Shown in pieces: positions 27,732-36,203 of a stretch of DNA of 64,000 nucleotides. The DNA is from Micromonospora sp. NBC_00389 (lineage in GTDB: Bacteria; Actinomycetota; Actinomycetes; Mycobacteriales; Micromonosporaceae). Under the pieces are notes generated by a model. It saw only the letters and a list, made by a program, of their open reading frames with translations. It was not told where the DNA came from and made no database searches. A program made the translations under genes and the position numbers. The DNA lies in NCBI RefSeq assembly GCF_036059255.1, contig NZ_CP107947.1:2294001-2358000 (forward strand), given 5' to 3'. Within the stretch, counting starts at the first letter, position 1. Every line of letters begins with the position of its first letter.

Positions 27732-27807
27732 GGGGCCGGGGCCGACCGTGCCCGGCTCCGGGCGGTCAGGCTTGATCCCTCCGCCGGGCACGGTCGGCCC
27801 CGGCCCC
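27732..27807 (+). repeat. Long-stem hairpin with conserved 31-nt core (family R3 copy 1)
   Basis: Perfect 24-bp arms (27732-27755 and 27784-27807) enclose a loop. A 31-nt core at 27756-27786 (contains GGCGGTCAGGCTTGATCCCT) is identical, in reverse complement, to 56891-56921, where the flanking stem has a different sequence. It lies between cdd and deoA with the core in the direction of transcription. It may be a terminator or a mobile palindromic element. Confidence 0.8.
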
Positions 27808-27877
27808 GTCGTGGGCACGGCCGTACGTCGGTCACGGTTGCGGGCCGGTATCTCGATACGACTAGAGAGATCTTCTG

Positions 27878-29161
27878 ATGAGTAGTGGTTTTGCTGCTGT
27901 TGATGTCATTCGGGTGAAGCGGGACGGGGGTGTGCTGTCGGACGCCCAGATCGACTGGGTGGTGGACGCGTACACCCGGGGGGTGGTCGCCGACGAGCAG
28001 ATGTCGGCGCTGGCCATGGCGATCCTGCTCAACGGCATGACCGGGCCGGAGATCGCGCGGTGGACCGCCGCGATGATCGCCAGCGGTGAGCGGCTGGACC
28101 TCTCGGCGGTGCGTCGCCCGACCGTCGACAAGCACTCCACCGGCGGCGTCGGGGACAAGATCACCCTGCCGCTCACCCCGCTGGTTGCGGCGTGCGGCGC
28201 GGCCGTGCCGCAGCTGAGCGGGCGCGGCCTCGGCCACACCGGCGGCACGCTGGACAAGTTGGAGTCCATCCCGGGCTGGCGGGCCGCGCTGAGCAACGAC
28301 GAGTTCATCACGCAGCTCGGCGACGTCGGCGCGGTGATCTGCGCGGCCGGCGCCGGGCTCGCCCCCGCCGACCGCAAGCTGTACGCGCTGCGCGACGTGA
28401 CGGGCACGGTGGAGGCGATCCCGCTGATCGCCAGCTCGATCATGAGCAAGAAGATCGCCGAGGGCACCGGGGCGTTGGTCCTCGACGTCAAGGTCGGCTC
28501 CGGTGCCTTCATGAAGTCCGTCGACCAGGCCCGCGAGCTGGCCCGCACCATGGTCGAGCTGGGCGGCGCGCACGGCGTCCGGACGGTCGCCCTGCTCACC
28601 GACATGTCCACGCCGCTCGGCCTGGCGATCGGCAACGCGGTCGAGGTGACCGAGTCGGTCGAGGTGCTGGCCGGTGGCGGGCCGGCCGACGTGGTGGAGC
28701 TGACGCTGGCCCTGGCCCGGGAGATGCTCGACGCGGCCGGCCTGCCGGACGCCGATCCGGCGGCGGCGTTGCGGGACGGCCGGGCGATGGATTCCTGGCG
28801 GGCGATGGTCCGGGCGCAGGGCGGCGACCCGGACGCGCCGATGCCGGTCGCCCCGGAGGTCGAGGTGGTCCGCGCCGAGCAGGACGGGCACGTCGCGGCC
28901 GTCGACGCGTACGCCATGGGGGTGGCGGCCTGGCGGCTCGGCGCGGGCCGGGCCCGCAAGGAGGACCCGGTGAGCGTGCCGGCCGGGGTGGTGCTGCACA
29001 AGCGGCCGGGCGACCCGGTACGGGCCGGCGACGCCCTCTACGAGCTGCGCGCCGAGGACCCGGCGCGGATCCCGGCGGCGCTGGCAGAGGCTGCCCGTGC
29101 CGTGCGGATCGCGCCGACCGCACCAGCGGCGACGCCGTTGGTCATCGAGCGGATCGGCTGA
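27878..29161 (+). CDS. deoA: Thymidine phosphorylase
   Basis: A 427-aa enzyme that phosphorolyses thymidine (and deoxyuridine) to base and 2-deoxyribose-1-phosphate. The phosphate/nucleoside-binding motif KHSTGGVGDK is intact, as are the glycine-rich LSGRGLGHTGGTLDKLE and the C-terminal domain with HKRPGDPV. ATG 27878 is preceded by GAGAG. Its product feeds DeoC (59218-60177) after conversion to the 5-phosphate. It follows cdd and the R3 hairpin. Confidence 0.95.
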   Translation: MSSGFAAVDVIRVKRDGGVLSDAQIDWVVDAYTRGVVADEQMSALAMAILLNGMTGPEIARWTAAMIASGERLDLSAVRRPTVDKHSTGGVGDKITLPLTPLVAACGAAVPQLSGRGLGHTGGTLDKLESIPGWRAALSNDEFITQLGDVGAVICAAGAGLAPADRKLYALRDVTGTVEAIPLIASSIMSKKIAEGTGALVLDVKVGSGAFMKSVDQARELARTMVELGGAHGVRTVALLTDMSTPLGLAIGNAVEVTESVEVLAGGGPADVVELTLALAREMLDAAGLPDADPAAALRDGRAMDSWRAMVRAQGGDPDAPMPVAPEVEVVRAEQDGHVAAVDAYAMGVAAWRLGAGRARKEDPVSVPAGVVLHKRPGDPVRAGDALYELRAEDPARIPAALAEAARAVRIAPTAPAATPLVIERIG

Positions 29162-29272
29162 CCAAGCGCGGAGTCGGGGTGGCATGGTGCCTGTCACCAG
29201 GGGGCGCTATTCTCGCAGGCCAAGGGGGATAGCCGGCCTTGAGCCGTCGCGAGCAGACAGGAAGACTCCGCC

Positions 29273-29953
29273 GTGACCGTACCTGCCCCCAACCCCCGTG
29301 AGGTGCGCGAGGCGAGCCTGGACGAGCTGTCCCGGCTCGGCCTGCCGTTGCCGCCGGCCCAGTTCCCGCTCGTCTGGGAGCCGGGTGACAAGATCGAGCT
29401 GCGCCCCACGGCGGAGATCGAGGCGCGGATCGCCGTGCTGCACCTGATCCTGGCCCGCTGCTTCGGGATGCCCCCGCAGGCGGCGATGAGCTGGCTGCTC
29501 GGCTCGCACCTGGTCGAGATGGTCACCCCGCCGGAGTGGCAGTTCGTGATGGGCGGCAAGGGCGACCACCGCTCGTTCGTGCTGCACCACGACGCGCTCT
29601 TCGCGCTCGCCTGGGTGCTCGGGCTGACCAAGCAGCTCGACCCGACCCTTGCCGTGGACGAGCAGCTGATGGAGCGGTTGCCGCACATCGCCGCGGGGGA
29701 GATGTTCCCGCACTGGCGATCCCGGATCCTCACCGCGCCGCAGCACCCCGCCGATGTGGCCGCCCTGCTCGACCTGCACTACTGCCTGGACTGGGCGTAC
29801 CTGGAGACCGAGCGGAGCGGCCGGCCGGTGCCCGGGCTGGTCGACGCGAACGCGATCGGGCAGCGGCGTTGGGCGCTGGAGTGGGCGGTGATCCTGCGCG
29901 GGCCGTACCACGACGAGCCCCCCGGCTGGGAAGAGGTCGACCTCTCCACCTGA
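29273..29953 (+). CDS. DUF4272-domain protein
   Basis: A 226-aa soluble protein of unknown function. The opening REASLDELSRLGLPLPP, LRPTAEIEARIAVLHLIL and FALAWVLGLTKQLDPT match the DUF4272 pattern. No catalytic motif, signal peptide or membrane segment is visible. GTG 29273 follows AGGAAG at about 10 nt. A TATTCT at 29208-29213 could be its -10. It is convergent with the following operon. Confidence 0.8.
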   Translation: MTVPAPNPREVREASLDELSRLGLPLPPAQFPLVWEPGDKIELRPTAEIEARIAVLHLILARCFGMPPQAAMSWLLGSHLVEMVTPPEWQFVMGGKGDHRSFVLHHDALFALAWVLGLTKQLDPTLAVDEQLMERLPHIAAGEMFPHWRSRILTAPQHPADVAALLDLHYCLDWAYLETERSGRPVPGLVDANAIGQRRWALEWAVILRGPYHDEPPGWEEVDLST

Positions 29954-29992
29954 GCGGCCGGGTCGGGTGCCGGCACGGGAAGCGGCGGGTGG

Positions 29993-30901
29993 TCAGCGGG
30001 GCATCGGGCGCCAGACGGTCAGCCGCACCGCGACGGTCACCCGTACCGGCTCGGCGAGGGCCGTCACCCGGGCGGCGAGCCCGGCCGGGTCGGTGTGCCA
30101 GGCGCTGGGGCCCATCCCGACCAGCGTCGCGACCTCCGGGCCGGTCAGTGCCAGCTCCCGCCGGTGCACGGTCGACGTCGCCGGGGTGAAGTGCCCCCCG
30201 AGGCTCTCGGCGACCCGGTCGGCCTTGGCCGGGTCCACCCGCAGCAGGCCGAGGGCGCCGACCAGTTCGGTGAGGTGGTCCTCGGCTGGCGTCACCACGA
30301 GCAGGGACCCGGCCGGGTCGAGCACCCGGTGGAACTCCGCCCCGTTGCGCGGGGCGAAGACGTTCAGCAGCACGGCCGTGCCGGCGTCGGCCAGGGGCAG
30401 CCGCTGCCAGGTGTCGGCGAGCGCCGCCGCCGCGCGCGGGTGCGCCCGCGCGGCCCGGCGCAGCGCCGGCTTCGACACGTCCAGGGCGAGACCCGCGGCG
30501 TCCGGCAGCGCCGCCAGCACCGCCGCGAGGTGCCGGCCCGTCCCCGCCCCGGCATCCACCACCAGGGGGTACGACCCGACGGCGCGCTCCCCGGCCATGT
30601 GCTCCTCGGCCAAGTGCTCCCCGGCCAGGTGCTCAAGGGCCTGTGTCGCGGCGGCGGCGAGGGCGGTCGAGATCAGGTCGTAGTGGCCGGCGGAGAGGAA
30701 GTCGGCGCGGGCGGCCACCATCTCGGCGGTGTCCCCGACGTGCGGGGCGCGGCCGGCGAGCAGGTTCACGTAGCCCTGGCGGGCCACGTCGAAGCTGTGC
30801 CGGCGCGGGCAGCGCAGCGCGCTGGCACCGCCGGCGGCGACCTCGGCCAGCGGCTCGGCGCAGACCGGGCAGCGGAGCCGGTCGACGATGCGGGGGTCCA
30901 C
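29993..30901 (-). CDS. 23S rRNA (guanine-N1)-methyltransferase, RlmA/TlrB family
   Basis: A 302-aa SAM-dependent methyltransferase. The N-terminal zinc-binding motif CPVC...CPRRHSFDVARQGYVNLL is diagnostic of RlmA enzymes. SAM motif I is VVDAGAGTGRHLAAVLAAL; LNVFAPRNGAEFHRVL and LLVVTPAEDHLTEL follow. RlmA(I) modifies G745 and RlmA(II)/TlrB G748 of 23S rRNA; TlrB confers resistance to tylosin-type macrolides. Sequence reading alone does not decide between them. GTG 30901 follows the response-regulator stop by 1 nt, as last gene of an operon with an MMPL exporter and a two-component system, suggesting a resistance context. Confidence 0.85.
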   Translation of the reverse strand: MDPRIVDRLRCPVCAEPLAEVAAGGASALRCPRRHSFDVARQGYVNLLAGRAPHVGDTAEMVAARADFLSAGHYDLISTALAAAATQALEHLAGEHLAEEHMAGERAVGSYPLVVDAGAGTGRHLAAVLAALPDAAGLALDVSKPALRRAARAHPRAAAALADTWQRLPLADAGTAVLLNVFAPRNGAEFHRVLDPAGSLLVVTPAEDHLTELVGALGLLRVDPAKADRVAESLGGHFTPATSTVHRRELALTGPEVATLVGMGPSAWHTDPAGLAARVTALAEPVRVTVAVRLTVWRPMPR

Positions 30902-30902
30902 G

Positions 30903-31547
30903 TCAGGCGTCCAGGTAGGTCAGCACCGCGCGGACCCTGCGGTGGTCGTCGTCGCAGTCGCGCAGGTCGAGCTTCGCGAAGATCGAGTTGATGTGCTTGC
31001 TGACCGCCTTCTCGGTGACCACCATGCGCTGGGCGATCGCGCCGTTGGAGCGTCCCTCGGCCATCAGCGCCAGCACCTCGTGCTCGCGCGGGGTGAGCCG
31101 GCGCAGCGGTGCGGCCCGGGCGGGCCGGGCCAGCAACTGCGAGATCACCTCGGGGTCCATCGCCATCCCGCCGTCGGCGACCCGGTGCACCGCGGCGACG
31201 AACTGCGTCACGTCGGCCACCCGGTCCTTGAGCAGGTAGCCCACCGCCCCGGCGCCGTCGGAGAGCAGCTCCCGGGCGTAGAGCTGCTCGACGTACTGGG
31301 AGAGGACCAGCACCGGCAGGCCGGGAAGCCGTTCCCGGGCGGTCAGCGCGGCGCGCAGCCCCTCGTCGGTGTGGGTCGGCGGGAGGCGGACGTCCACCAC
31401 CGCCACGTCGGGACGGTGCTCCAGCAGGGCGGCGAGCAGTTCGTCGCCGGTCTCCACGGCGGCCACCACCTCGTCGCCGTACGCGGTGAGGAGGCGGATC
31501 AGCCCGTCGCGCAGCAGTGCCAGGTCCTCGGCGATCACGACTCGCAC
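30903..31547 (-). CDS. NarL/LuxR-family response regulator
   Basis: A 214-aa regulator. The receiver domain has the acidic pocket (E7, D8), phospho-acceptor D52 in VVDVRLPP and Lys in GYLLKDRV. The C-terminal LuxR helix-turn-helix is LTPREHEVLALMAEGRSNGA to AVSKHINSIFAKL. GTG 31547 overlaps the end of the kinase gene by 13 nt, so the two are a cognate pair. Target genes are unknown; the operon itself and the MMPL exporter are the obvious candidates. Confidence 0.92.
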   Translation of the reverse strand: MRVVIAEDLALLRDGLIRLLTAYGDEVVAAVETGDELLAALLEHRPDVAVVDVRLPPTHTDEGLRAALTARERLPGLPVLVLSQYVEQLYARELLSDGAGAVGYLLKDRVADVTQFVAAVHRVADGGMAMDPEVISQLLARPARAAPLRRLTPREHEVLALMAEGRSNGAIAQRMVVTEKAVSKHINSIFAKLDLRDCDDDHRRVRAVLTYLDA

Positions 31548-32752
31548 GGCAGCTCCACGTCGACCACGGTAGGCCCACCGGCCGGCGAGCTGATCCGGAC
31601 GCGGCCGTCGAAGACGGCGAGCCGCTGGCGGATGCCGGCCAGCCCGGTGCCCCGCTCCGGGTCGGCGCCGCCCCGGCCGTCGTCGGAGACGGTCAGCCGG
31701 ACCGTCGTGCCGACCCGGCGCAGCCGCATCGCCACCCGCTCCGCCCCGCTGTGTCGGGCCGCGTTGGTGAGCAGCTCGGCGGCGGTGAAGTAGAGCGCCG
31801 ACTCCAGCGGGGGTGCCAGCCGATCGGGCAGGTCGACGTCCAGGTCGACCGGCAGGGCCGCGCCGAGGGCGAGGGCGGCGAGGCCGCCGGCGAGCCCTCG
31901 GTCGGCCAGCACCGGCGGGTGGATGCCGCGTACCACGTCGCGCAGCTCGGACAGGGCGGTGCCGGCGCTCGTACGGGCCTCGGTGACCAGCCCGCGGGCT
32001 GCCTCCGGGTCGCGGGCCAGCAGCTCCTCGGCGAGGCCGAGGTTCATCGCCATCGCGACCAGCCGCGCCTGCGCGCCGTCGTGCAGGTCCCGCTCGATGC
32101 GGCGCAGCTCGGCCGCCTGCGCGTCGACGCTCTGGGCGCGGGTGTCGGCCAGTTCCACCACCCGCTCGGCGAGGGCAGCCCGGGCGGTCGGCGCGAGCAG
32201 CGCACGGGTCAGAGCCTCGTCCAGGTGGACCAGCCCCCGGGGCAGCCAGTACGCCCCGACCCCCACCAGCAGCCCGAGCACCACGGCCAGCCCCGCGTTG
32301 CCCAGTGAGTCGATCGGCAGGCCCAGGTAGTTGTCGACGGCGCCGGGCGCCACGGTGTGGATCGCCGGCATGGCGAGGCCCTGCGCGGCGCCGAGCCAGA
32401 TACCCACGGCGAGCACCACGGCGACCGGGGCGTAGGCGAAGTGGGCGAACAGGAACGCGAGGTCCCGGTAGGTGGCCGGGTCGCCGGCCATCGTCCGCAG
32501 CCGGGCCGTCAGCCCGCCCGACACCGGCCGGTACGCCGACCGGATCGGCGGGTCGGGCACCCGGTGACGCTGCCGCTCCAGCAGCGCCCGGGTGCCGGTG
32601 AGGGTGCGGTCGAGCAGAGGCAGGCCGACGCCGAGCAGGCTGAGCCCGGCGGTCAGGAGTGTGGCCAGCGCGAAGCCGATGCCCGCGCAGGCCAGCCCTG
32701 CCGTGACGGCCAACTGGTTCAGCTCGCCCCAGGCCCGCCGCACCCCGCTCAT
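31535..32752 (-). CDS. Two-component sensor histidine kinase (HisKA_3/NarL partner type)
   Basis: A 405-aa membrane kinase with about four hydrophobic segments in the first 190 residues and little extracytoplasmic sequence. The HisKA_3 box RIERDLHDGAQARL carries phospho-acceptor His 224. The HATPase domain has the N box ELLTNAARHS and G boxes VSDDGRGG and GTGLAGIRQRL. It fits the intramembrane-sensing kinases that pair with LuxR-type regulators. ATG 32752 overlaps the MMPL gene stop (ATGA). Confidence 0.9.
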   Translation of the reverse strand: MSGVRRAWGELNQLAVTAGLACAGIGFALATLLTAGLSLLGVGLPLLDRTLTGTRALLERQRHRVPDPPIRSAYRPVSGGLTARLRTMAGDPATYRDLAFLFAHFAYAPVAVVLAVGIWLGAAQGLAMPAIHTVAPGAVDNYLGLPIDSLGNAGLAVVLGLLVGVGAYWLPRGLVHLDEALTRALLAPTARAALAERVVELADTRAQSVDAQAAELRRIERDLHDGAQARLVAMAMNLGLAEELLARDPEAARGLVTEARTSAGTALSELRDVVRGIHPPVLADRGLAGGLAALALGAALPVDLDVDLPDRLAPPLESALYFTAAELLTNAARHSGAERVAMRLRRVGTTVRLTVSDDGRGGADPERGTGLAGIRQRLAVFDGRVRISSPAGGPTVVDVELPCES

Positions 32753-34926
32753 CGGGCCATTGTCCCAGCCGTCACGGCGTCCGCCGCCAGCGCGGGGGCC
32801 GAGGCCGTGTCGCCCGCCGGCAGGGTGGCCGCACCGGGCTCGGGACGGGTACGGGCCGGCCAGAAGGCCACCCGGCCGGTGAGCGCGGTCGACGCCGGCA
32901 CGAGCAACCAGGAGAGCCCGAACGTGGCGATCAGTACGCCGACGGCGACGGCGAGCCCGATCTGGGCCATCATCGGCGACGCCACGAGCACCCCGAAGCT
33001 GCCGGCCAGGATCACCCCGGCCGCGGCGACGGCGGGCCCGGCCCGGCGTACCGCCTCCTCGGCGGCCTGGCGGGGCGAGCGTCCCGCGCGCAGCTCCTCC
33101 CGTAGCCGGGCGACCATCAGGATGTTGTAGTCGGTTCCGATCGCGGTGACGAAGAGGAACACGACCAGCGGCAGCTGGAAGTTGAGCCCGGACTGCCCGC
33201 CGAGGACCTGGAACACCAGCACACTGGTGCCGAGGGTGGCGGCGAAGCCGAGCGCGACGGCGGCGAGCAGTCCCAGCGAGGCGAGCAGGCCGCGCAGCAT
33301 CAGCAGCAGGAGCAGCCCGATCAGCCCGGCGGCCACCGGGAAGACCAGCCGGAGGTCCTCGTCGAGCACGGTCCGGATGTCGGCGAAGGTGGCGGTCTCC
33401 CCGCCGACGTACACCTGGGTGCCGGGCGGCGCCGCGGCGTGCGCGGCCGGCCGCAGTTGGTGCTCCACCGCGTCCATGGCGCGCTGCGAGTACGGCGGCT
33501 CGGCGAGCAGCACCTGAACCTGGGCCACGTCCCCCTTGACCTCGACCCCGCCCGGTGCCGCCACGATGGGCACCTCGGCGAGCCGTGCGGCGAACCGTTC
33601 GGCGGCGATCGCGTCCACCCCGGGCCCGGTGAGGTAGACGACGGTCGGGGAGAGGGTCCCGGCCGGCAGCCCGGAGCGGAGCCAGTCCAGGGCCCGGGCC
33701 GACTCGGAGCCGGGCGGCAGCGCGTCGAGTTCGTAGCTCGGCCGGTGGTGCAGCGCGCCGAGGCCGAGCAGCCCGAGCGCGGCGACCGTGGCCAGCACGA
33801 CCCGGGCGGGCCGGCGGGCGACCAGCCGGCCGGCGCGGGCCGCCAGACCGGTCGGCGCGGCGGCACCGTCACCCGGCGTCCCGCCGTCACCCGACGCGAC
33901 CAGCTTCGCCGGCCAGTACGCCCGGCGGCCGAGCAGCGAGTAGACCGCGGGGAACAGCGTCAGCGCGGCCGCCACCATGAGCAGGACGGCGACGGCCAGG
34001 GCAGGCCCGAGCACCCGGAACGATGCCAGTTGGGAGAGCACCAACGCGCCGAACGCCACCGCCACGACCAGCGCGGACACGGTGACCGGGCCGCCGATGC
34101 GGCCGACCGCGTGGACCATCGCTGCGCGCCGGTCCTCGCCGGCCCGCAGCCGTTCCCGGTAGCGGAAGAGCAGGAAGACCGCGTAGTCGGTGCCGATGCC
34201 GAGCAGCACGACCGGGAGCAGGCCCGTGGTGGAGGCGTCCAGGGCGTACCCGAAGACCTTTCCGCCCAGCGCGAGCAGGCCGGTGGCGGCCTGCGCGACC
34301 AGCAGCACCAGGAACAGGTTGACCAGCGCGATCGTGGGGCTGCGGAAGACGACGAGCAGCAGGAGCAGGATCACCAGCATCATGGCGCCGTTGACGATCA
34401 TGTCGAGCAGGAAGCTGTCGGCGGCGCCGGCCGCCTCCCCGGTCCAGCCGGCGACCAGTCCGCTGCCGGCCAGCGCGTCGTCGGTGGCGTCCCGAAGCCG
34501 CCCGACGGCCGCGATGGTGGTCTCCTCGTACGCGTCCCCGGACAGGCGGGCCTCGGCCAGCCGCAGCCGCCCGTCTGGTGCGACCGCGCCGGGGGTCACC
34601 TCGGTGACGCCGGCGACCCGTAGCTCCTGCGGCAGCCGGTCGATGCGGGCGCTGTCGTCGGCGGTCAGCGGGGCCCCGTCGGCCCGGCGGACGACCAGCA
34701 CCGCGCTGCTGCCGGGCTGCGCGGGGAAGATCCGCGCCGCGATGCCGGCGGCCTGCGCGGACTCGTACCGGGCCGGCAGGAAGTCGGCCTGGCTGTCGGC
34801 GGGGGGCGGTCCGGTCGGCCCGTAGACGGCGAAGGTGGCGGCGGTGAGCGCGGCGATGGCGAGCAGCCAGCCGGCGATCACCCGACCCGGACGGCGGACC
34901 ACCGCTGTGGCCAATGTGGTGAACAC
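32749..34926 (-). CDS. MMPL/RND-family transporter
   Basis: A 725-aa protein with the duplicated MMPL plan: one N-terminal hydrophobic segment, a large outer domain, a block of membrane helices (LLPVVLLGIGTDYAVFLLFRYRE, the Asp-Tyr pair in transmembrane helix 4), then a second repeat (VTAIGTDYNILMVARLREEL). These proteins export lipids, polyketides or drugs with proton antiport. GTG 34926 is chosen because GGGGAG lies upstream; TTG 34932 would abut the ribosome site. It is the first gene of the operon with the kinase, response regulator and RlmA-type methyltransferase. Confidence 0.9.
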   Translation of the reverse strand: MFTTLATAVVRRPGRVIAGWLLAIAALTAATFAVYGPTGPPPADSQADFLPARYESAQAAGIAARIFPAQPGSSAVLVVRRADGAPLTADDSARIDRLPQELRVAGVTEVTPGAVAPDGRLRLAEARLSGDAYEETTIAAVGRLRDATDDALAGSGLVAGWTGEAAGAADSFLLDMIVNGAMMLVILLLLLVVFRSPTIALVNLFLVLLVAQAATGLLALGGKVFGYALDASTTGLLPVVLLGIGTDYAVFLLFRYRERLRAGEDRRAAMVHAVGRIGGPVTVSALVVAVAFGALVLSQLASFRVLGPALAVAVLLMVAAALTLFPAVYSLLGRRAYWPAKLVASGDGGTPGDGAAAPTGLAARAGRLVARRPARVVLATVAALGLLGLGALHHRPSYELDALPPGSESARALDWLRSGLPAGTLSPTVVYLTGPGVDAIAAERFAARLAEVPIVAAPGGVEVKGDVAQVQVLLAEPPYSQRAMDAVEHQLRPAAHAAAPPGTQVYVGGETATFADIRTVLDEDLRLVFPVAAGLIGLLLLLMLRGLLASLGLLAAVALGFAATLGTSVLVFQVLGGQSGLNFQLPLVVFLFVTAIGTDYNILMVARLREELRAGRSPRQAAEEAVRRAGPAVAAAGVILAGSFGVLVASPMMAQIGLAVAVGVLIATFGLSWLLVPASTALTGRVAFWPARTRPEPGAATLPAGDTASAPALAADAVTAGTMAR

Positions 34927-34965
34927 GTGCAACTCTCCCCGCGTCGGCTTCTGGTGATGCCGTTG

Positions 34966-34971
34966 ACGCTA
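34966..34971 (-). promoter_or_regulatory. Candidate -10 of the MMPL operon
   Basis: On the minus strand TAGCGT lies about 40 nt before the GTG start of the MMPL gene, in the 114-nt gap after the MarR gene terminator. No good -35 is visible. Confidence 0.3.
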
Positions 34972-35012
34972 GGCAGCCGGACGGGTCACTTCGATGGTGC
35001 GCGTACGCCGGT

Positions 35013-35040
35013 CCGATGGTGGTGCCTGCACCACCATCGG
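35013..35040 (-). terminator. Hairpin terminator after the MarR gene
   Basis: Perfect 13-bp arms CCGATGGTGGTGC (35013-35025) and GCACCACCATCGG (35028-35040) end right beside the marR stop codon at 35041. It would separate marR transcription from the downstream MMPL operon. Confidence 0.6.
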
Positions 35041-35514
35041 TCACCGCCGCGCGTCGTCCGGGCCGGTCAGGTGGTCGACCACGCGGTGGGCCAGCGCGTC
35101 CAGCGCGACGATCTCGTCGGGGGTGAGCAGGTCGATGAAGTGCCGGCGGACCGCCGCCACGTGGCCGGGGGCCGCCGCCTCGATGGCGCGTCGACCCTCG
35201 GCGGTGAGCGCGACGACGGCGCCCCGCCCATCCGTCGCGCACTCCTCGCGGGTGACCAGGCCGCGCTGCTGCATGCGGGTCAGGTGGTGGGAGAGTCGGC
35301 TGCGTGACCAGAGCATCCGGTCGGCCAGTTCGCTGAGTCGCAGCCGCTGGTCGGGAGTCTCCGACAGGTCGGAGAGGACGTCGTAGTCGGGCTCGGAGAG
35401 CCCCGCGTCCCGCATCAGCTCGCGGGCCAGTTCCAGGTCGAGCAGGCGGCGCATCTGCCGGTAGCCCCGCCAGGCGCTCTGCTCCTGCTCGTCGAGCCAG
35501 TGTGGTTCGTCCAT
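35041..35514 (-). CDS. MarR-family transcriptional regulator
   Basis: A 157-aa winged-helix repressor: LSEPDYDVLSDLSETPDQRLRLSELAD, recognition helix WSRSRLSHHLTRMQQRGLV and the wing RGAVVALTAEGRRAIEAA. The start is ATG 35514 because TAGGAT lies 7 nt upstream as a leaderless -10; in-frame ATGs at 35523 and 35532 would fall within or before that promoter. It is divergent from the yczE-FMN reductase-PPOX operon and shares a 19-bp inverted-repeat operator with it, so it probably represses both. The inducer is unknown. Confidence 0.88.
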   Translation of the reverse strand: MDEPHWLDEQEQSAWRGYRQMRRLLDLELARELMRDAGLSEPDYDVLSDLSETPDQRLRLSELADRMLWSRSRLSHHLTRMQQRGLVTREECATDGRGAVVALTAEGRRAIEAAAPGHVAAVRRHFIDLLTPDEIVALDALAHRVVDHLTGPDDARR

Positions 35515-35521
35515 GCCGACC

Positions 35522-35583
35522 ATCCTAGCCATCTGGTTGACATGTCATCAATCCACTGCCTAAGGTTGGTGACATGTCAACCA
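35522..35583. promoter_or_regulatory. Overlapping divergent leaderless promoters with double MarR operator
   Basis: Two copies of the palindrome TGACATGTCA form the arms of a 19-bp inverted repeat (one mismatch; 35533-35551 and 35566-35584). Rightward: TTGACA (35537-35542), 18-nt spacer, TAAGGT (35561-35566), 7 nt, ATG 35574. Leftward: TAGGAT (35522-35527), 7 nt, ATG 35514. One palindrome overlaps the rightward -35, and the other spans the rightward start codon, so a bound MarR dimer pair would block both directions. Confidence 0.75.
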
Positions 35584-36203
35584 GATTGCCGGGCCGGCTG
35601 GTCCGCCTGCTGACCGGCCTCGTGTTGTTCGGCGTCAGCGTGGCCCTGATGGTCCGCGCCGACCTGGGCCTCGCGTCCTGGGACGTGCTGCATCAAGGGC
35701 TGGCCGAGCGGACCGGGCTGCCCCTCGGCCAGGTGGTGAACCTGGTCGCCGTGGTCGTGCTGCTGCTCTGGATCCCGCTGCGGCAGCGCCCCGGGGTCGG
35801 CACCCTCGCGAACGCGGTGGTGGTCGGGTTCACCGCCGACGCCGCGCTCGCCGTCCTGCCGCCGGTGACCCCGGTCGCCGGCCGGATCGGCCTGCTGGTC
35901 GCCGGCATCCTGCTCAACGGGTTCGCCACGGCCCTCTACCTCGGGGCCCGCCTCGGGCCCGGGCCACGCGACGGCCTGATGACCGGGCTGGCCGCCCGCG
36001 GCCTGCCGATCGGGCGGGTACGCACGGCCATCGAGCTCGGCGTGCTCGCGCTGGGCTGGGCGCTCGGCGGCACCGTCGGACCCGGCACTCTCCTCTTCGC
36101 CGTCAGCATCGGACCGCTGGCGCAGCGCCTCATCCCCACGTTCACCGTGCCGGCCCCGCGCCGGCCCGCCACCACAGGAGCGACACCGCCATGCCCTGCC
36201 TGA
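35574..36203 (+). CDS. YczE/YitT-family membrane protein
   Basis: A 209-aa integral membrane protein with about five to six helices. The N-terminal GVSVALMVRADLGLASWDVLHQGLAERTG is typical of the YczE family (some members needed for lipopeptide production in Bacillus; mechanism unknown). The conserved YLGARLGPGPRDGLMTGLA loop is present. The transcript is leaderless and starts inside the MarR operator. Its 3' end overlaps the FMN reductase gene by 13 nt. Confidence 0.82.
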   Translation: MSTRLPGRLVRLLTGLVLFGVSVALMVRADLGLASWDVLHQGLAERTGLPLGQVVNLVAVVVLLLWIPLRQRPGVGTLANAVVVGFTADAALAVLPPVTPVAGRIGLLVAGILLNGFATALYLGARLGPGPRDGLMTGLAARGLPIGRVRTAIELGVLALGWALGGTVGPGTLLFAVSIGPLAQRLIPTFTVPAPRRPATTGATPPCPA

